Below are positions 26,901 to 35,996 of a stretch of 64,000 nucleotides of DNA, one piece after another. This DNA comes from Bacteroidota bacterium (GTDB taxonomy: Bacteria > Bacteroidota > Bacteroidia > Bacteroidales > F082): contig JAHJTC010000004.1 of the NCBI GenBank assembly GCA_018830105.1, forward strand, positions 434,001-498,000. The letters are read 5' to 3'. Both the position numbers and the translations under genes were made by a program. The number at the start of each line of letters is the position of its first letter. Within the stretch, counting starts at the first letter, position 1. Under the pieces are notes generated by a model. It made no database searches and had not been told where the DNA came from. It saw only the letters and a list, made by a program, of their open reading frames with translations.

Positions 26901-27068
26901 CTGCTTACCAATATTATGGGACAACAATTCAAGGTGCAATCGTTTGAAAAAATCAACCCAAATCTTTTCAGAATCGAATTATCAGAAGCACTTTCAGCCG
27001 GAATTTATCAGCTCATCATGCACACAACGAAAAAAACCTACAGAGCAAGCTTAATTTGTACACCATAA
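23955..27068 (+). CDS. T9SS-secreted putative glycan-active protein of unassigned family
   Basis: A 1037-residue exported protein. A signal peptide (1-24, ending KAQ) is followed by a domain of about 530 residues (about 25-555) homologous to the lipoprotein encoded at 29633-31360. Next are two Ig/PKD-like domains (about 560-740), a LamG/concanavalin-like domain (about 747-946) and a T9SS sorting domain (about 955-1037, beginning VFPNPNRGDF). The N-terminal domain is helix-rich with aromatic and acidic patches (DWWYETMPN, YDVSGLIGE, LPYGVYAAARINAEQ, YGSSHVGY). This suggests an (alpha/alpha)-barrel glycoside hydrolase or lyase fold, but I recognise no named CAZy family. Position as first gene of the PUL plus an added LamG domain supports extracellular attack on a polysaccharide (inference). 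Confidence 0.7.
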   Translation: MKNSYLKSLIFVLLILLIIPIKAQQIAIPRIDQMPDFPQPYEMRDWKTIAHKYDSLVFDQNLQGEFLPLIFFREQGVNYPATESFGLHTAIGTNSPLSGEAINVLPALVGASLAGIDKSNQFGKNWALMAADYFNKRPQENIYLNHPNASSGNDWWYETMPNIFYLQLRALYPDITRFDEQLELMANQWLKAVEHMGGSAQPWQVPEMNFRAWNMNTMQGLNQGVPEPEAAGAIGWILYQTYKSTGKEKYRIGAEQALDFLNQLNQNPSYELQLPYGVYAAARINAEQNYPQYDVEKMLNWVFDRGALRGWGTIVGNWGGYDVSGLIGEANDAGNDYAFLMNGFQQAAALVPMVRYDDRFAADIAKWVLNLANASRLFYRPYLPESYQDNFDWSVTYDQHAVIGYEALKEVKYELSPYATGDAIDGGWAQTNLMLYGSSHVGYLAGLIEETNVEGILKLDLLKTDFYQDQAYPTFLIYNPHEQQHQIELQLESGNYSVYDLITNQLISSAQQGTTSLLIPAKTAIMPVVFPSEYEVTTAGNQTLVNNIVIDFNNGNPIPNYPPRIRALAAPDTIALQQSISIYCTAENPENESLSYEWKINDSMVDGNEILMFSTDTTGNFQIQCKVTDAFGLADSSTVNITAVTKIPYAPEITGLIASPRKTEPLAFIQLRVNAIDQNNDPLSYLWTDFEGNSIGNTEWINYQVPSIVSNYWIFCEVTDSDQLSTRDSIQIMVRQIESYPEAALIASYWLDGNANDQTVNQLDGTASNSVSWTENETGHAEQAAHFDGNSARITLPASSLFNFDEYLSVTFKFKLDGSAENEQFLISHGSWQNRYKISRSANRIRFTINTTDGIADLDSETIPEKDQWYHLAAIYNGEDMEIWLDGALDAFKAHTGLLNPTTYQVAMGQQYSEAPGFNFEGSLDNVSIYNYPLNPQQVEASRFVSLTEISETSEVRVFPNPNRGDFIMFSSEKEIDQPVSILLTNIMGQQFKVQSFEKINPNLFRIELSEALSAGIYQLIMHTTKKTYRASLICTP

Positions 27069-27236
27069 TCTCAAATTTGTACACTTATGCTTTTGAATGC
27101 CCACTTTAGAACAGTTTTTTTGAAAATTGAGAATATACTACACGAATATGAAAACCCTGTAAACACAGTTTGCTGTTTCTGGGTGTACTTTTACGCAACC
27201 GTTTGCAAAAAGTATTGCTGAAACAAAAAACTTATA

Positions 27237-28283
27237 ATGGATATTGCAAAAAGATTTTCAGAAAACCCACTGCTCAAACCAACAGACATTAAACCCAGCT
27301 TGCCCGGAATGGAGATTCTGTGCTTGCTTAATCCTGGCGTTTTTACATTTAGTAATAAAACATGGTTGTTGTGTAGGGTCGCCGAACGTCCACCACAAAA
27401 AGAAAACAGCATTCAGGTTCCTGTTTTTGATGAGCAGGGAAAAATTGAAATTCTTGAATTCCTTAATGACGATCCTGAGCTTGATGCTACTGATCCAAGA
27501 GTAATCTTATATAAAGGTGTAAATTATCTCACCTCACTCTCTCACCTACGTTTGCTCTGTAGCGAGGATGGAAAGCATTTCTATGAACCAGAAGGTTATC
27601 AGCCTGTTAATGGAAAAGGAGCGCTGGAGTCATTTGGCATTGAAGATTGCAGGGTTGCAAAAATTGATGACGCTTTTCATCTTACCTATACCCAGGTTTC
27701 AAGCATTGCTGTTGGAGTTGGTTACATGAAAACTACAGATTGGAAGGCCTTCGAACGTAAAGGGATGATTTTTCCACCACACAATAAGGATTGTGCATTT
27801 TTTGAAGAACAGATTGACAATAAATATTATGCGCTGCATCGTCCCAGCAGTCCCGAACTTGGCGGTAATTATATCTGGATCGCTGAATCGGAAGATCTAA
27901 AATACTGGGGAAATCACCGTTGTGTTGCTGTTACACGTCCCGGAAAATGGGATAGCGTGCGTATCGGAGCCGGTGCAGCACCAATTAAAACTGAAAAAGG
28001 CTGGCTTGAAATCTATCATGGTGCCAACGAAGAAAATCGTTATTGTCTCGGAGCTTTATTGCTCGACTTAAACGACCCTTCTAAAGTAATTGCCCGCAGC
28101 GAGGAACCTATAATGGAACCCCTTGCTGAATACGAAAGAACAGGTTTTTTTGGTAATGTGATATTCACTAACGGACATGTAGTGAATGGCGACACGATTA
28201 CCATTTACTATGGTGCCAGCGACGAAGTTATCTGTGGAGCTGAGCTTTCAATCGCTGAAATACTTCAATCACTAAAACTGTAA
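27237..28283 (+). CDS. GH130-family beta-mannoside phosphorylase/hydrolase
   Basis: A 348-residue cytoplasmic protein without signal peptide, with the five-bladed beta-propeller pattern of GH130. Diagnostic elements are LNPGVF near the start, GIEDCRV with the catalytic acid D137, the basic/aromatic LHRPSSP, RIGAGAAPI, and EIYHGAN. GH130 enzymes cleave beta-mannosides, mostly by phosphorolysis to alpha-mannose-1-phosphate; a few are hydrolases. The MEILCLLNPGV start and overall length are closest to the beta-1,2-oligomannan/mannobiose phosphorylase branch as I recall it, but subfamily assignment needs a tree. It starts the run of closely spaced genes that continues into the MFS transporter 13 bp downstream, so transported oligosaccharide is its likely substrate. 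Confidence 0.85.
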   Translation: MDIAKRFSENPLLKPTDIKPSLPGMEILCLLNPGVFTFSNKTWLLCRVAERPPQKENSIQVPVFDEQGKIEILEFLNDDPELDATDPRVILYKGVNYLTSLSHLRLLCSEDGKHFYEPEGYQPVNGKGALESFGIEDCRVAKIDDAFHLTYTQVSSIAVGVGYMKTTDWKAFERKGMIFPPHNKDCAFFEEQIDNKYYALHRPSSPELGGNYIWIAESEDLKYWGNHRCVAVTRPGKWDSVRIGAGAAPIKTEKGWLEIYHGANEENRYCLGALLLDLNDPSKVIARSEEPIMEPLAEYERTGFFGNVIFTNGHVVNGDTITIYYGASDEVICGAELSIAEILQSLKL

Positions 28284-28296
28284 ACCTAAGCTGCAA

Positions 28297-29625
28297 ATGA
28301 AAAACAAGCTCCTGATCGAATACAACTTTTTCCTTTCAATGCCCCGTCCAATGCGGCTGTTGTTGGTTACAAACATGATTTACGCTTTTGTGCTGCCAAT
28401 TATCGACATCTTTGTTGGGGCTTATATCATGCGCAGTTCCGACAATCCATCACTGGTAGCCATCTATCAGCTATCTGTTTATACTGGCATTCCTTTAACT
28501 TTTTTGATTAACGGATACCTCTTAAACCGCATTAAAATTGCACATTTATATAGTTTTGGTATGCTCCTGAGCGGATTATCGATGATCTTCATGATGTCAC
28601 TTGATCAAATCGACATGATTGGGGTGGCTGTTGCAGGCTTGATCATGGGCGGTTCATTTGGCTTTTTCTGGGCAAACCGCGATTTTTTGGCGCTTGACAC
28701 TACAAACGATCAAAACCGCAATTATTATTATGGTGTTGAGACCTTCTTTTATACCATCACAGCAATTATTGTTCCTGTTACGGTAGGCTGGTTTTTAGTC
28801 AGGTCAACAGCAATGGGCTGGTTTGCTGGCAATATTGTGGGGGCTTACAAAGTGATCACTTTTGCGGTAATCCTGCTAACGATCATTTCCAGCTATGTGA
28901 TTCACCTGGAGAAATTTAGAAATCCACGCGAGAAAAAGTTTGTCCACTTCCGTTTTGATAAACTCTGGAATAAAATGTTGGTTTTGGCCGGATTGAAAGG
29001 TCTTGTGCAAGGATATATTGTAATAGCACCTGCCATTCTGATTTTAAGGCTTGTTGGCGATGAAGGTTCCCTGGGAACAATTCAAAGCATTGGCGGAATT
29101 ATAACAGCAATATTGCTTTATTTGCTAGGACGGCTTACAAAACCACAACACCGTATCTATGTATTCTCTGCAGGTTTGGTTTTGTTTTTCGTTGGATCGC
29201 TTTTCAACCTGATCATGTTTTCGGCAACAGGTGTAGTTGTTTTTGTAATTTGCCTGATCATGTTCAGACCATTACACGACATCGCTTATTTTCCGATACA
29301 ATTGCGTGTGATCGACCTGCTTTCGATTAAAGAAAAAAGAAGCGAATTCGCTTATATCTTCAACCATGAATTTGGTTTGTATGTTGGGCGTTTTATCGGG
29401 CTGGTATTATTCATCTCGCTAATGTATTATGTATCAGAAAGCTTCGCATTAAAATATTCTCTGCTAATTGTAGCAGCCATACAGATGTTGTCGATTCCGG
29501 TGGCTAAAAACATTATCAAATCCACACAAAAATCGATTGATGCATTTGATGGCGATATTGATGAGCTAAAATCGCTGCAACAAATTCCGGATGTGAATGA
29601 AATTCCTGTTAAAGAAAAGATATAA
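28297..29625 (+). CDS. MFS transporter of the PUL (oligosaccharide uptake candidate)
   Basis: A 442-residue inner-membrane protein with about 12 transmembrane helices and the MFS layout (two six-helix halves joined near residue 200 by a charged loop, REKKFVHF). The middle of the first half has GGSFGFFWANRDFLAL, a conserved feature of a subgroup of Bacteroidota sugar-related MFS proteins. It lies 13 bp after the GH130 gene and 7 bp before the lipoprotein gene, so it is in one operon. Context suggests it imports the oligosaccharide that GH130 then cleaves. An export role cannot be excluded from sequence. Confidence 0.8.
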   Translation: MKNKLLIEYNFFLSMPRPMRLLLVTNMIYAFVLPIIDIFVGAYIMRSSDNPSLVAIYQLSVYTGIPLTFLINGYLLNRIKIAHLYSFGMLLSGLSMIFMMSLDQIDMIGVAVAGLIMGGSFGFFWANRDFLALDTTNDQNRNYYYGVETFFYTITAIIVPVTVGWFLVRSTAMGWFAGNIVGAYKVITFAVILLTIISSYVIHLEKFRNPREKKFVHFRFDKLWNKMLVLAGLKGLVQGYIVIAPAILILRLVGDEGSLGTIQSIGGIITAILLYLLGRLTKPQHRIYVFSAGLVLFFVGSLFNLIMFSATGVVVFVICLIMFRPLHDIAYFPIQLRVIDLLSIKEKRSEFAYIFNHEFGLYVGRFIGLVLFISLMYYVSESFALKYSLLIVAAIQMLSIPVAKNIIKSTQKSIDAFDGDIDELKSLQQIPDVNEIPVKEKI

Positions 29626-29632
29626 ATTAATT

Positions 29633-31360
29633 ATGAAACAATACACTTATTGGTTTGTGAGCTTTTGTTTTATTACTGTGCTTCTTTTGGCAAGTGCTTG
29701 CTCTAAAATCGAAGAAGTTCCTCAGCAAAGTATCGCACGCATAGAAGCCATGCCTGATATGCCCGAACCATACAAAATGATCGATTGGAAAGAAATCAGC
29801 ACCTCTTTCGATCAGTACATTTTCGATTTTAACCAAACCGGTGACTACCGACCCTTTATCTGGATCGACACCAACAGGAGAAATTTCGATCAGCCTACTT
29901 TTGGTATTTACACTGCAATAGGCGATGTAAGACAGGGTGCCCAAAATAACAATGGCGAGTTTCATGAAGCTATCGGCGGTCTTGGTGCCTTAATGAGTGC
30001 CGGATTACTTGGTATCGATAAGACCAATCAATCGGGATACAATTTCGTGAAAATGGCACAAAACTATTTTAACAGCGAAAATGGATGGAATATCATTATG
30101 AATAACACCAATCCCGAAGTTGCCTCACTGGGCGGCGGTTACGGAAGAGACTGGTGGTATGATATTTATCCCAATGTGCTGTATTATGCCGTTTCGGATT
30201 TATTTCCTGAAGTTGAGCGTGCTGACAGCCTGCAAAAAATTATCGCTGATCAAGTTTTAAAAGCTGATCAGGTACTTAATGGTGATTACCACTTCTCTTA
30301 CTTTGACTATTCCAGCATGGAAGGCAAACAGAATCATATTCCTTTTCAGGAAGATGCGGCAGCAGCACATGCGTGGATTTTATTAGCTGCCTACGAAAAA
30401 TTTGGAGATGAAGCTTACTTAACCGGCGCAATGAGTGCTATGGACGCACTTCAATCGCAAACCGAAAGCAGATTTTATGAAGTGCTGCTTCCTTTTGGAG
30501 TTTACACAGCGGCACGTTTAAATGCCGAACAGGGCACTTCCTATGACGTAAGTAAAATACTTGAATGGAGTTTTGAGGGCACAACGTCAGAAAGCGGAAG
30601 GCTTGGATGGGGCGTTATCTTAGATAAATGGGGCGAGTATGATGTTTCCGGCCTGGTTGGTAGCTGGCATCACGATGGAGGTTTTGCTTTTGCGATGAAT
30701 ACCTTTGATATGGCCTGGCCGCTTGTTCCAATGGTACGTTATGCACCGGAATATGCCAATATGGTTGGAAAATGGATGCTTAATGCGGCTAATGCGGCTC
30801 GCTTGTACTATCCACACGAAATACCAGACAGCAACCAATGGCTGCCCGAAAAGAAAGCGATCACTAGAAATGTAATTGCTTATGAAGGCCTTAAGAAAAC
30901 CACACACATTCCTAAGGAGGGATTGGAAAACACTTCTCCGGTGGCTTTGGGAGACGGTCCATTATGGGTTGAAGGCCAACCCGACGAATCCATGTTTGGT
31001 GTTTACGGTTCTGCACATGCCGGAATTTTTGGCGCGATCATCGAAAGAACTAATGTAGAAGGCATTTTAAAACTTGACTGCCTTGCAACAGATTTTTACA
31101 ACAACGACTCCTACCCTACTTATCTAATCTATAATCCTCACAACGAAGGCAAAATGATTAAATATGCTGCTAAATCGCCTGCTCCTGTCGATCTGTTCGA
31201 TGTAGTAACCAAAAAGGTAATCCTGAAAAATGTCATCAGCGAAACTGAAATATCAATCCCGGCAAAAGCCTCAAAACTTATTGTTGAAATTCCAGCAGGA
31301 CTCGATCTCAAGAAAGTGAATGGTAAGGTAATGGCCGGTAATATTGTTATAGCTTATTAA
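29633..31360 (+). CDS. Lipoprotein paralogue of the PUL's unassigned secreted enzyme candidate
   Basis: A 575-residue lipoprotein. The start is taken at ATG 29633, 7 bp after the MFS stop; it gives a proper signal peptide with lipobox LASAC and a mature Cys at residue 23. The rest aligns end to end with residues 28-555 of the protein at 23955. Shared blocks include 'MPDxPxPYxMxDWK', 'GIDKxNQxGxNxxxMAxxYF', 'DWWYxxxPNxxY', 'LPxGVYxAARxNAEQ', 'YDVSGLxG', and 'TNVEGILKLDxLxTDFYxxxxYPTxLIYNPH'. It lacks the Ig, LamG and sorting domains. Strong conservation of acidic and aromatic residues suggests an enzyme. A surface or periplasmic partner acting on shorter products than its secreted paralogue is a plausible inference. 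Confidence 0.75.
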   Translation: MKQYTYWFVSFCFITVLLLASACSKIEEVPQQSIARIEAMPDMPEPYKMIDWKEISTSFDQYIFDFNQTGDYRPFIWIDTNRRNFDQPTFGIYTAIGDVRQGAQNNNGEFHEAIGGLGALMSAGLLGIDKTNQSGYNFVKMAQNYFNSENGWNIIMNNTNPEVASLGGGYGRDWWYDIYPNVLYYAVSDLFPEVERADSLQKIIADQVLKADQVLNGDYHFSYFDYSSMEGKQNHIPFQEDAAAAHAWILLAAYEKFGDEAYLTGAMSAMDALQSQTESRFYEVLLPFGVYTAARLNAEQGTSYDVSKILEWSFEGTTSESGRLGWGVILDKWGEYDVSGLVGSWHHDGGFAFAMNTFDMAWPLVPMVRYAPEYANMVGKWMLNAANAARLYYPHEIPDSNQWLPEKKAITRNVIAYEGLKKTTHIPKEGLENTSPVALGDGPLWVEGQPDESMFGVYGSAHAGIFGAIIERTNVEGILKLDCLATDFYNNDSYPTYLIYNPHNEGKMIKYAAKSPAPVDLFDVVTKKVILKNVISETEISIPAKASKLIVEIPAGLDLKKVNGKVMAGNIVIAY

Positions 31361-31380
31361 TGGTTCAAAAAATTTAAGAT

Positions 31381-34300
31381 ATGCGTTTATTATACAAATA
31401 CTTATTAATTATCGCGGTGAGCTGGATGTTCGGCGGATTTATTTCCACCAGCATGGCGCAATCCCGAACTGTTACGGGAAATATCACTGACACAAATAAT
31501 GAAAGCCTTCCTGGTGTAAACATCATCATCAAAGGCACTACCATTGGCACCACTTCAGATTTTGACGGGAATTATGCGCTTGAGATCCCTTCAGATGAGG
31601 TAAATCCCGTTTTGGTTTTCAGGTATATTGGCTTTTTAACTCAGGAAGTAGAGCTGGGTAATCAGAACGTTGTAAATGTGGTGTTGCCCGCTGATGTTCA
31701 ATTGCTTGATGAGCTTGTTGTAGTGGGTTATGAGACCCGAAGAAAAGCTGATCTTACAGGAGCTGTAACAAGCATCAAGCTCGATGAAATTAGTTCGCTC
31801 CCTGTAAGCGGTGCAGATCAGGCGCTTCAGGGAAGAGCTGCGGGAATTAATGTCACTTCAAATACAGGCATGCCGGGTGAAGGCGTTCGCATCAGGATTC
31901 GTGGTGTTGGTTCAATAAATAGCAGTAACGACCCTTTGTACATCGTTGATGGAATCCCAACTTCAAACGCATTGAATGTATTAAACCCCAACGATATAGC
32001 CTCGATAAATATTCTAAAGGATGCGGCATCAACAGCCATTTATGGTTCGCGTGCCAATAATGGCGTTGTGCTAATCACCACGAAAAAAGGTGAAAAAGGA
32101 AAACCAAGAGTTGAGTTTAATTCCATGTTTGGACTTCAACAGCATGGCAAGCTGACCGAAATGGCAAACAAAGATCAGTTTGTTGAAATCTACAATGAGG
32201 CTGCAGCCAATGATAACGCATTTATCGAAAACCCACGTCTTCAGCGGAAGTACATCGAACCGGATTTTGCCGCTACACTTCCTGATATCAACCACCTGGA
32301 AGCCATTTTCCGCGATGGCGTGATTCAAAATCAGAATCTTTCCGTCAGCGGAGGCGACGACAAGCTAACCTATATGATTTCTGCGAATTACTTCAGTCAG
32401 GAAGGGATTATCATCGGAAGTGATTACGACAGAAAATCAGGAAAAGTAAGCCTCACAAGCAAGGTTTCAGATGCTATTACAATTGGAACTAACATCAACC
32501 TGATGCAAAGTGATAACGACATCATCGGTAGCAGTGGCGATGGTTATGGTGGTAATGGCGGCGGTATCGTTCGCTATGCATTTTTCCGCACGCCCGGCAT
32601 TCCGATTCATGATGCTGAAGGTAATTTTGTAGATCTGCCCGAGCGACAAGACTTATTGGGCGATGGCTATAATCCGGTTGGATTGGCAACCTATGCCGAA
32701 AACAACATCAAGCAAAACAGATTATTCGGAGATGTTTACCTCAAGGCTCAAATTTTACCAGAAATAGTGTTCACTTCCACTTTTGGAGGGGATTTTATTT
32801 CGATGCAGCACAGGCGCTTCGACAGAAACTGGGGCACAAATAATCGCATCAACAATCCCAACCGACTAACCCTTGAAGATGGCCTAAACCAAACCTGGAC
32901 ATGGAGTAATGTACTGTCATATAACACTACTTTCAACGAGATTCATAATTTCTCAGCCCTTCTCGGCTCCGAAGCCATTAAAGGAAATGGTTATTTACAT
33001 ACCGGCACCCAGCAGGATTTTCCAGATCAATCGCCCATTTTGGTTTTTCTGGGGAATGGATTGGGCAATACACAGGTAAATGAAAATCGCTGGGGATATT
33101 CTTTGCTCTCTGTTTTTGGGAAAGCAAATTATACCCTGAAGGACAAGTATTTATTCTCAGCCACTTTAAGACGTGATGGCTCATCGCGTTTTAGTGAAGA
33201 AAACAAATGGGGTACCTTTTATTCTGTCTCAGCGGGATGGCGCCTTGAAAAGGAAGCCTTTATGAGTCGTTTTGAAAACATGAACCTTTTTAAACTTCGT
33301 TTAGGCTACGGCGCTATCGGTAATCAGGAAATAGGAAATTATGCCTATTCAGATCAAATCGGATACAATTTTAGCTATCCCTTTAACGGGACGCTTTTCA
33401 ATGGATATGCCATCACTGTTTTGGGCAATCAAAACCTGCAATGGGAAACCAGTACCCAAATCAATGCCGGAATCGATATGGGATGGCTGCAGGACAAAAT
33501 CACTGTAACCCTCGATTTTTATCATAAAATCAATGAAAATATGCTGGTAAAAGAACCGATACCACCTTCTGCCGGCTATGCCGAGCCGGCCTGGGTGAAT
33601 AAAGGTAAAATCTTAAACCAGGGTGTTGATCTGGAAATGATTTATCGCGCCAGTGTTGGCAAAGTGGATCTTTCGATAGCAGCCAACGCCAGCTATCTTC
33701 ATAATGAAGTGCTCGAACTTCCTGCACCCATCCTGGGAGGAAGAATTGACAATGGCATCTATGCTACCAAAACAGAAGAAGGACATCCCGTTGGCTCATT
33801 CTACCTTTACGAAATGGAAGGCATTTTTCAGGACGAACTTGAAATATTTACAAGTGCATATCAGGGCGTAAATGTTCGTCCGGGAGATGTGAAATTCATT
33901 GATCAAAATGGTGACGGACTAATTGATGAGAACGATCGCGTTCATGTAGGAAGTGCCATCCCTAAAGTAACTGCAGGCTTGAATATCAATGCTGTGTACA
34001 AACAATTTGATGCAAGTTTGTTCTTTTATGGTGCCACCGGTCACAAGATCTATTATCAGGTTGCCACAGATATCGAAGGTTTCTACAGGTCGTTTAACGT
34101 AACCAAGAGATATTACGATGAACACTGGACTGGCCCGGGAACAAGCAATACCCAGCCCAGAGCCTCCTGGTCATCAAAAGCAAATAATACCAGACCTTCC
34201 ACACGTTTTCTCGAAGACGGCTCATTCATTCGACTGAAAAACCTTCAGATAGGCTACACCATTCCCAAAGCCACAACGAAAAGTATTGGTATCGAACGCA

Positions 34301-34476
34301 TAAGAGTTTATGCATCAGCATATAACCTACTTACCTTAACCAAATATCCCGGCCTCGACCCTGAAATGACTACCAGTAATAATTCAGCCTCAGAAGGCGA
34401 TGCCGCTACGGGAATTGACTGGGGAACTTATCCGGTTGCCCGTTCTTACAATATTGGTGTTCAAGTTAACTTTTAA
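31381..34476 (+). CDS. SusC-like TonB-dependent outer-membrane transporter
   Basis: A 1031-residue outer-membrane protein with a signal peptide (about 1-26, ending MAQ), an N-terminal carboxypeptidase-regulatory-like domain (RTVTGNITD...GVNIIIKGT), a TonB-box region (LDELVVVGY), a plug with IRIRGVGSINSSNDPLYIVDGIP, and a C-terminal 22-strand-type barrel ending in an aromatic residue (GVQVNF). It imports glycan fragments across the outer membrane with energy from TonB. It begins 20 bp after the lipoprotein gene and is followed 11 bp later by its SusD partner. Length and motifs are normal for the family. Confidence 0.95.
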   Translation: MRLLYKYLLIIAVSWMFGGFISTSMAQSRTVTGNITDTNNESLPGVNIIIKGTTIGTTSDFDGNYALEIPSDEVNPVLVFRYIGFLTQEVELGNQNVVNVVLPADVQLLDELVVVGYETRRKADLTGAVTSIKLDEISSLPVSGADQALQGRAAGINVTSNTGMPGEGVRIRIRGVGSINSSNDPLYIVDGIPTSNALNVLNPNDIASINILKDAASTAIYGSRANNGVVLITTKKGEKGKPRVEFNSMFGLQQHGKLTEMANKDQFVEIYNEAAANDNAFIENPRLQRKYIEPDFAATLPDINHLEAIFRDGVIQNQNLSVSGGDDKLTYMISANYFSQEGIIIGSDYDRKSGKVSLTSKVSDAITIGTNINLMQSDNDIIGSSGDGYGGNGGGIVRYAFFRTPGIPIHDAEGNFVDLPERQDLLGDGYNPVGLATYAENNIKQNRLFGDVYLKAQILPEIVFTSTFGGDFISMQHRRFDRNWGTNNRINNPNRLTLEDGLNQTWTWSNVLSYNTTFNEIHNFSALLGSEAIKGNGYLHTGTQQDFPDQSPILVFLGNGLGNTQVNENRWGYSLLSVFGKANYTLKDKYLFSATLRRDGSSRFSEENKWGTFYSVSAGWRLEKEAFMSRFENMNLFKLRLGYGAIGNQEIGNYAYSDQIGYNFSYPFNGTLFNGYAITVLGNQNLQWETSTQINAGIDMGWLQDKITVTLDFYHKINENMLVKEPIPPSAGYAEPAWVNKGKILNQGVDLEMIYRASVGKVDLSIAANASYLHNEVLELPAPILGGRIDNGIYATKTEEGHPVGSFYLYEMEGIFQDELEIFTSAYQGVNVRPGDVKFIDQNGDGLIDENDRVHVGSAIPKVTAGLNINAVYKQFDASLFFYGATGHKIYYQVATDIEGFYRSFNVTKRYYDEHWTGPGTSNTQPRASWSSKANNTRPSTRFLEDGSFIRLKNLQIGYTIPKATTKSIGIERIRVYASAYNLLTLTKYPGLDPEMTTSNNSASEGDAATGIDWGTYPVARSYNIGVQVNF

Positions 34477-34487
34477 AATCAGGAAGC

Positions 34488-35966
34488 ATGAAAAAAATAT
34501 TGATATCAGCAATTATAATCCTCAGCCTCGGAAGCTGCTCCAAATTTCTTGACGAAGAAATGCAAGGCATCTATACCAGTCAAACCTTTTACAAAACCGA
34601 CGACCATGCCGAACTTGCCCTCACGGCAGCTTATCAACCCATGGCATTTAGCAGCATCAACAACTCACTTTGGGTATTTGGTGATGTGGCTTCTGATGAT
34701 GCCATCAAAGGCGGAAATCCGGGTGATCAGAGTGAAATAGAATTTATCGAGCAGTTTACTTATACCCGCGACAATGGCTTTTTACTCAATATATGGAAGC
34801 GTTATTATGAAGGAATTTCCAGATCAAATGATGTAATTCATCGCCTGGGCGACGGTATTAGTGAGGATGTAAGAAATCGCGTGCTGGCCGAAGCAAAATT
34901 TTTGCGGGCCTATTATTACTTTAATTTGGTAAATATTTTTGGAGAAATTCCACTTAAGCTTCAGCCTGCCTATAATACCGATGAACTGCATATTGGGGTT
35001 TCATCAGTGGATGCTATTTATCAGCAAATAGTTGACGACCTTACTGAGGCTGCTACTCAAATTCCTGAATCAAATGCCATTCAATCAGGCAGGGCCACAA
35101 AAGCCGCCGCATACGGTTTATTAGCCAAAGTTGAATTGTTTAGGGAGAATTATGAGGCCTGCCTAACCGCTATCGGCTCGCTTGAAACCAATGGAAGTTT
35201 TGCGCTTGAAAATATTTACAGCAATAATTTTAAATGGCTTACACAGCAAAATCAGGAAATTGTTTTCGCCGTACAACATCTCAGTGGTCAGGATCCTTTT
35301 GCGGGTAATGTTCTAAATCAATGGTTTGCCCCACAACACGAAAATGGTTACTTCTTCAATGCGCCGGTTCAGGCGTTTGTTGATGCTTTCGAAAAAACGC
35401 CTGAAGATGTATATGACCCGCGCCTGGATTATACCCTTGCCAGGGAAGGCTCAAAATGGATCAACGGAGAAGATTACGATCCTTCGTGGTCGCCCACTGG
35501 ATACACCCTTCGCAAACATCAGCAACCCCTGGAAGAAATCCCTGTTGGCACCAAAGGTGACAGTGATTTGCATTACGCCTATATGCGTTATGCCGAAGTG
35601 CTGCTTATGAAAGCAGAAGCGCTTAATGAGCTCAACCGTACATCTGAAGCATTAGACCCACTAAATACAGTGAGAAAAAGAGCACGTGAAAGCTATCTTT
35701 ATGATGAAAATCTTGATGGATTTGGTGCCATTCCCGAAGGGCTCTTGCCCGATATAATCACTGCAAATCAAAATGAATTGCGTGAGCTTATCCGAAACGA
35801 ACGCAGGGTGGAGCTGGGCTTCGAGTTTCATCGCTTTTTTGATCTGATGCGTTACGGAAAAACTTACGCTGAGTCAAAACTCTCCGGTACTTCATTCAAT
35901 TATGACGAACATCGCTATTTTCAGATACCACAAAACGAACTTGATATCAACCTTAATATTAATTAA
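34488..35966 (+). CDS. SusD-like/RagB surface glycan-binding lipoprotein
   Basis: A 492-residue lipoprotein with lipobox LGSC and Cys17, then the SusD N-terminal pattern KFLDEEMQGIYTSQTFYKT. It has the tetratricopeptide-like core element RVLAEAKFLRAYYYFNLVN and a C-terminal block with RYAEVLLMKAEALNEL and ELIRNERRVELGFEFHRFFDLMRYGK, both hallmarks of SusD/RagB proteins. It forms the lid of the SusC transporter and delivers oligosaccharide into it. Adjacent to SusC with 11 bp between them; same operon. Confidence 0.95.
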   Translation: MKKILISAIIILSLGSCSKFLDEEMQGIYTSQTFYKTDDHAELALTAAYQPMAFSSINNSLWVFGDVASDDAIKGGNPGDQSEIEFIEQFTYTRDNGFLLNIWKRYYEGISRSNDVIHRLGDGISEDVRNRVLAEAKFLRAYYYFNLVNIFGEIPLKLQPAYNTDELHIGVSSVDAIYQQIVDDLTEAATQIPESNAIQSGRATKAAAYGLLAKVELFRENYEACLTAIGSLETNGSFALENIYSNNFKWLTQQNQEIVFAVQHLSGQDPFAGNVLNQWFAPQHENGYFFNAPVQAFVDAFEKTPEDVYDPRLDYTLAREGSKWINGEDYDPSWSPTGYTLRKHQQPLEEIPVGTKGDSDLHYAYMRYAEVLLMKAEALNELNRTSEALDPLNTVRKRARESYLYDENLDGFGAIPEGLLPDIITANQNELRELIRNERRVELGFEFHRFFDLMRYGKTYAESKLSGTSFNYDEHRYFQIPQNELDINLNIN

Positions 35967-35996
35967 CCCTTTATTCACTAATCAAATTTAAATGTT

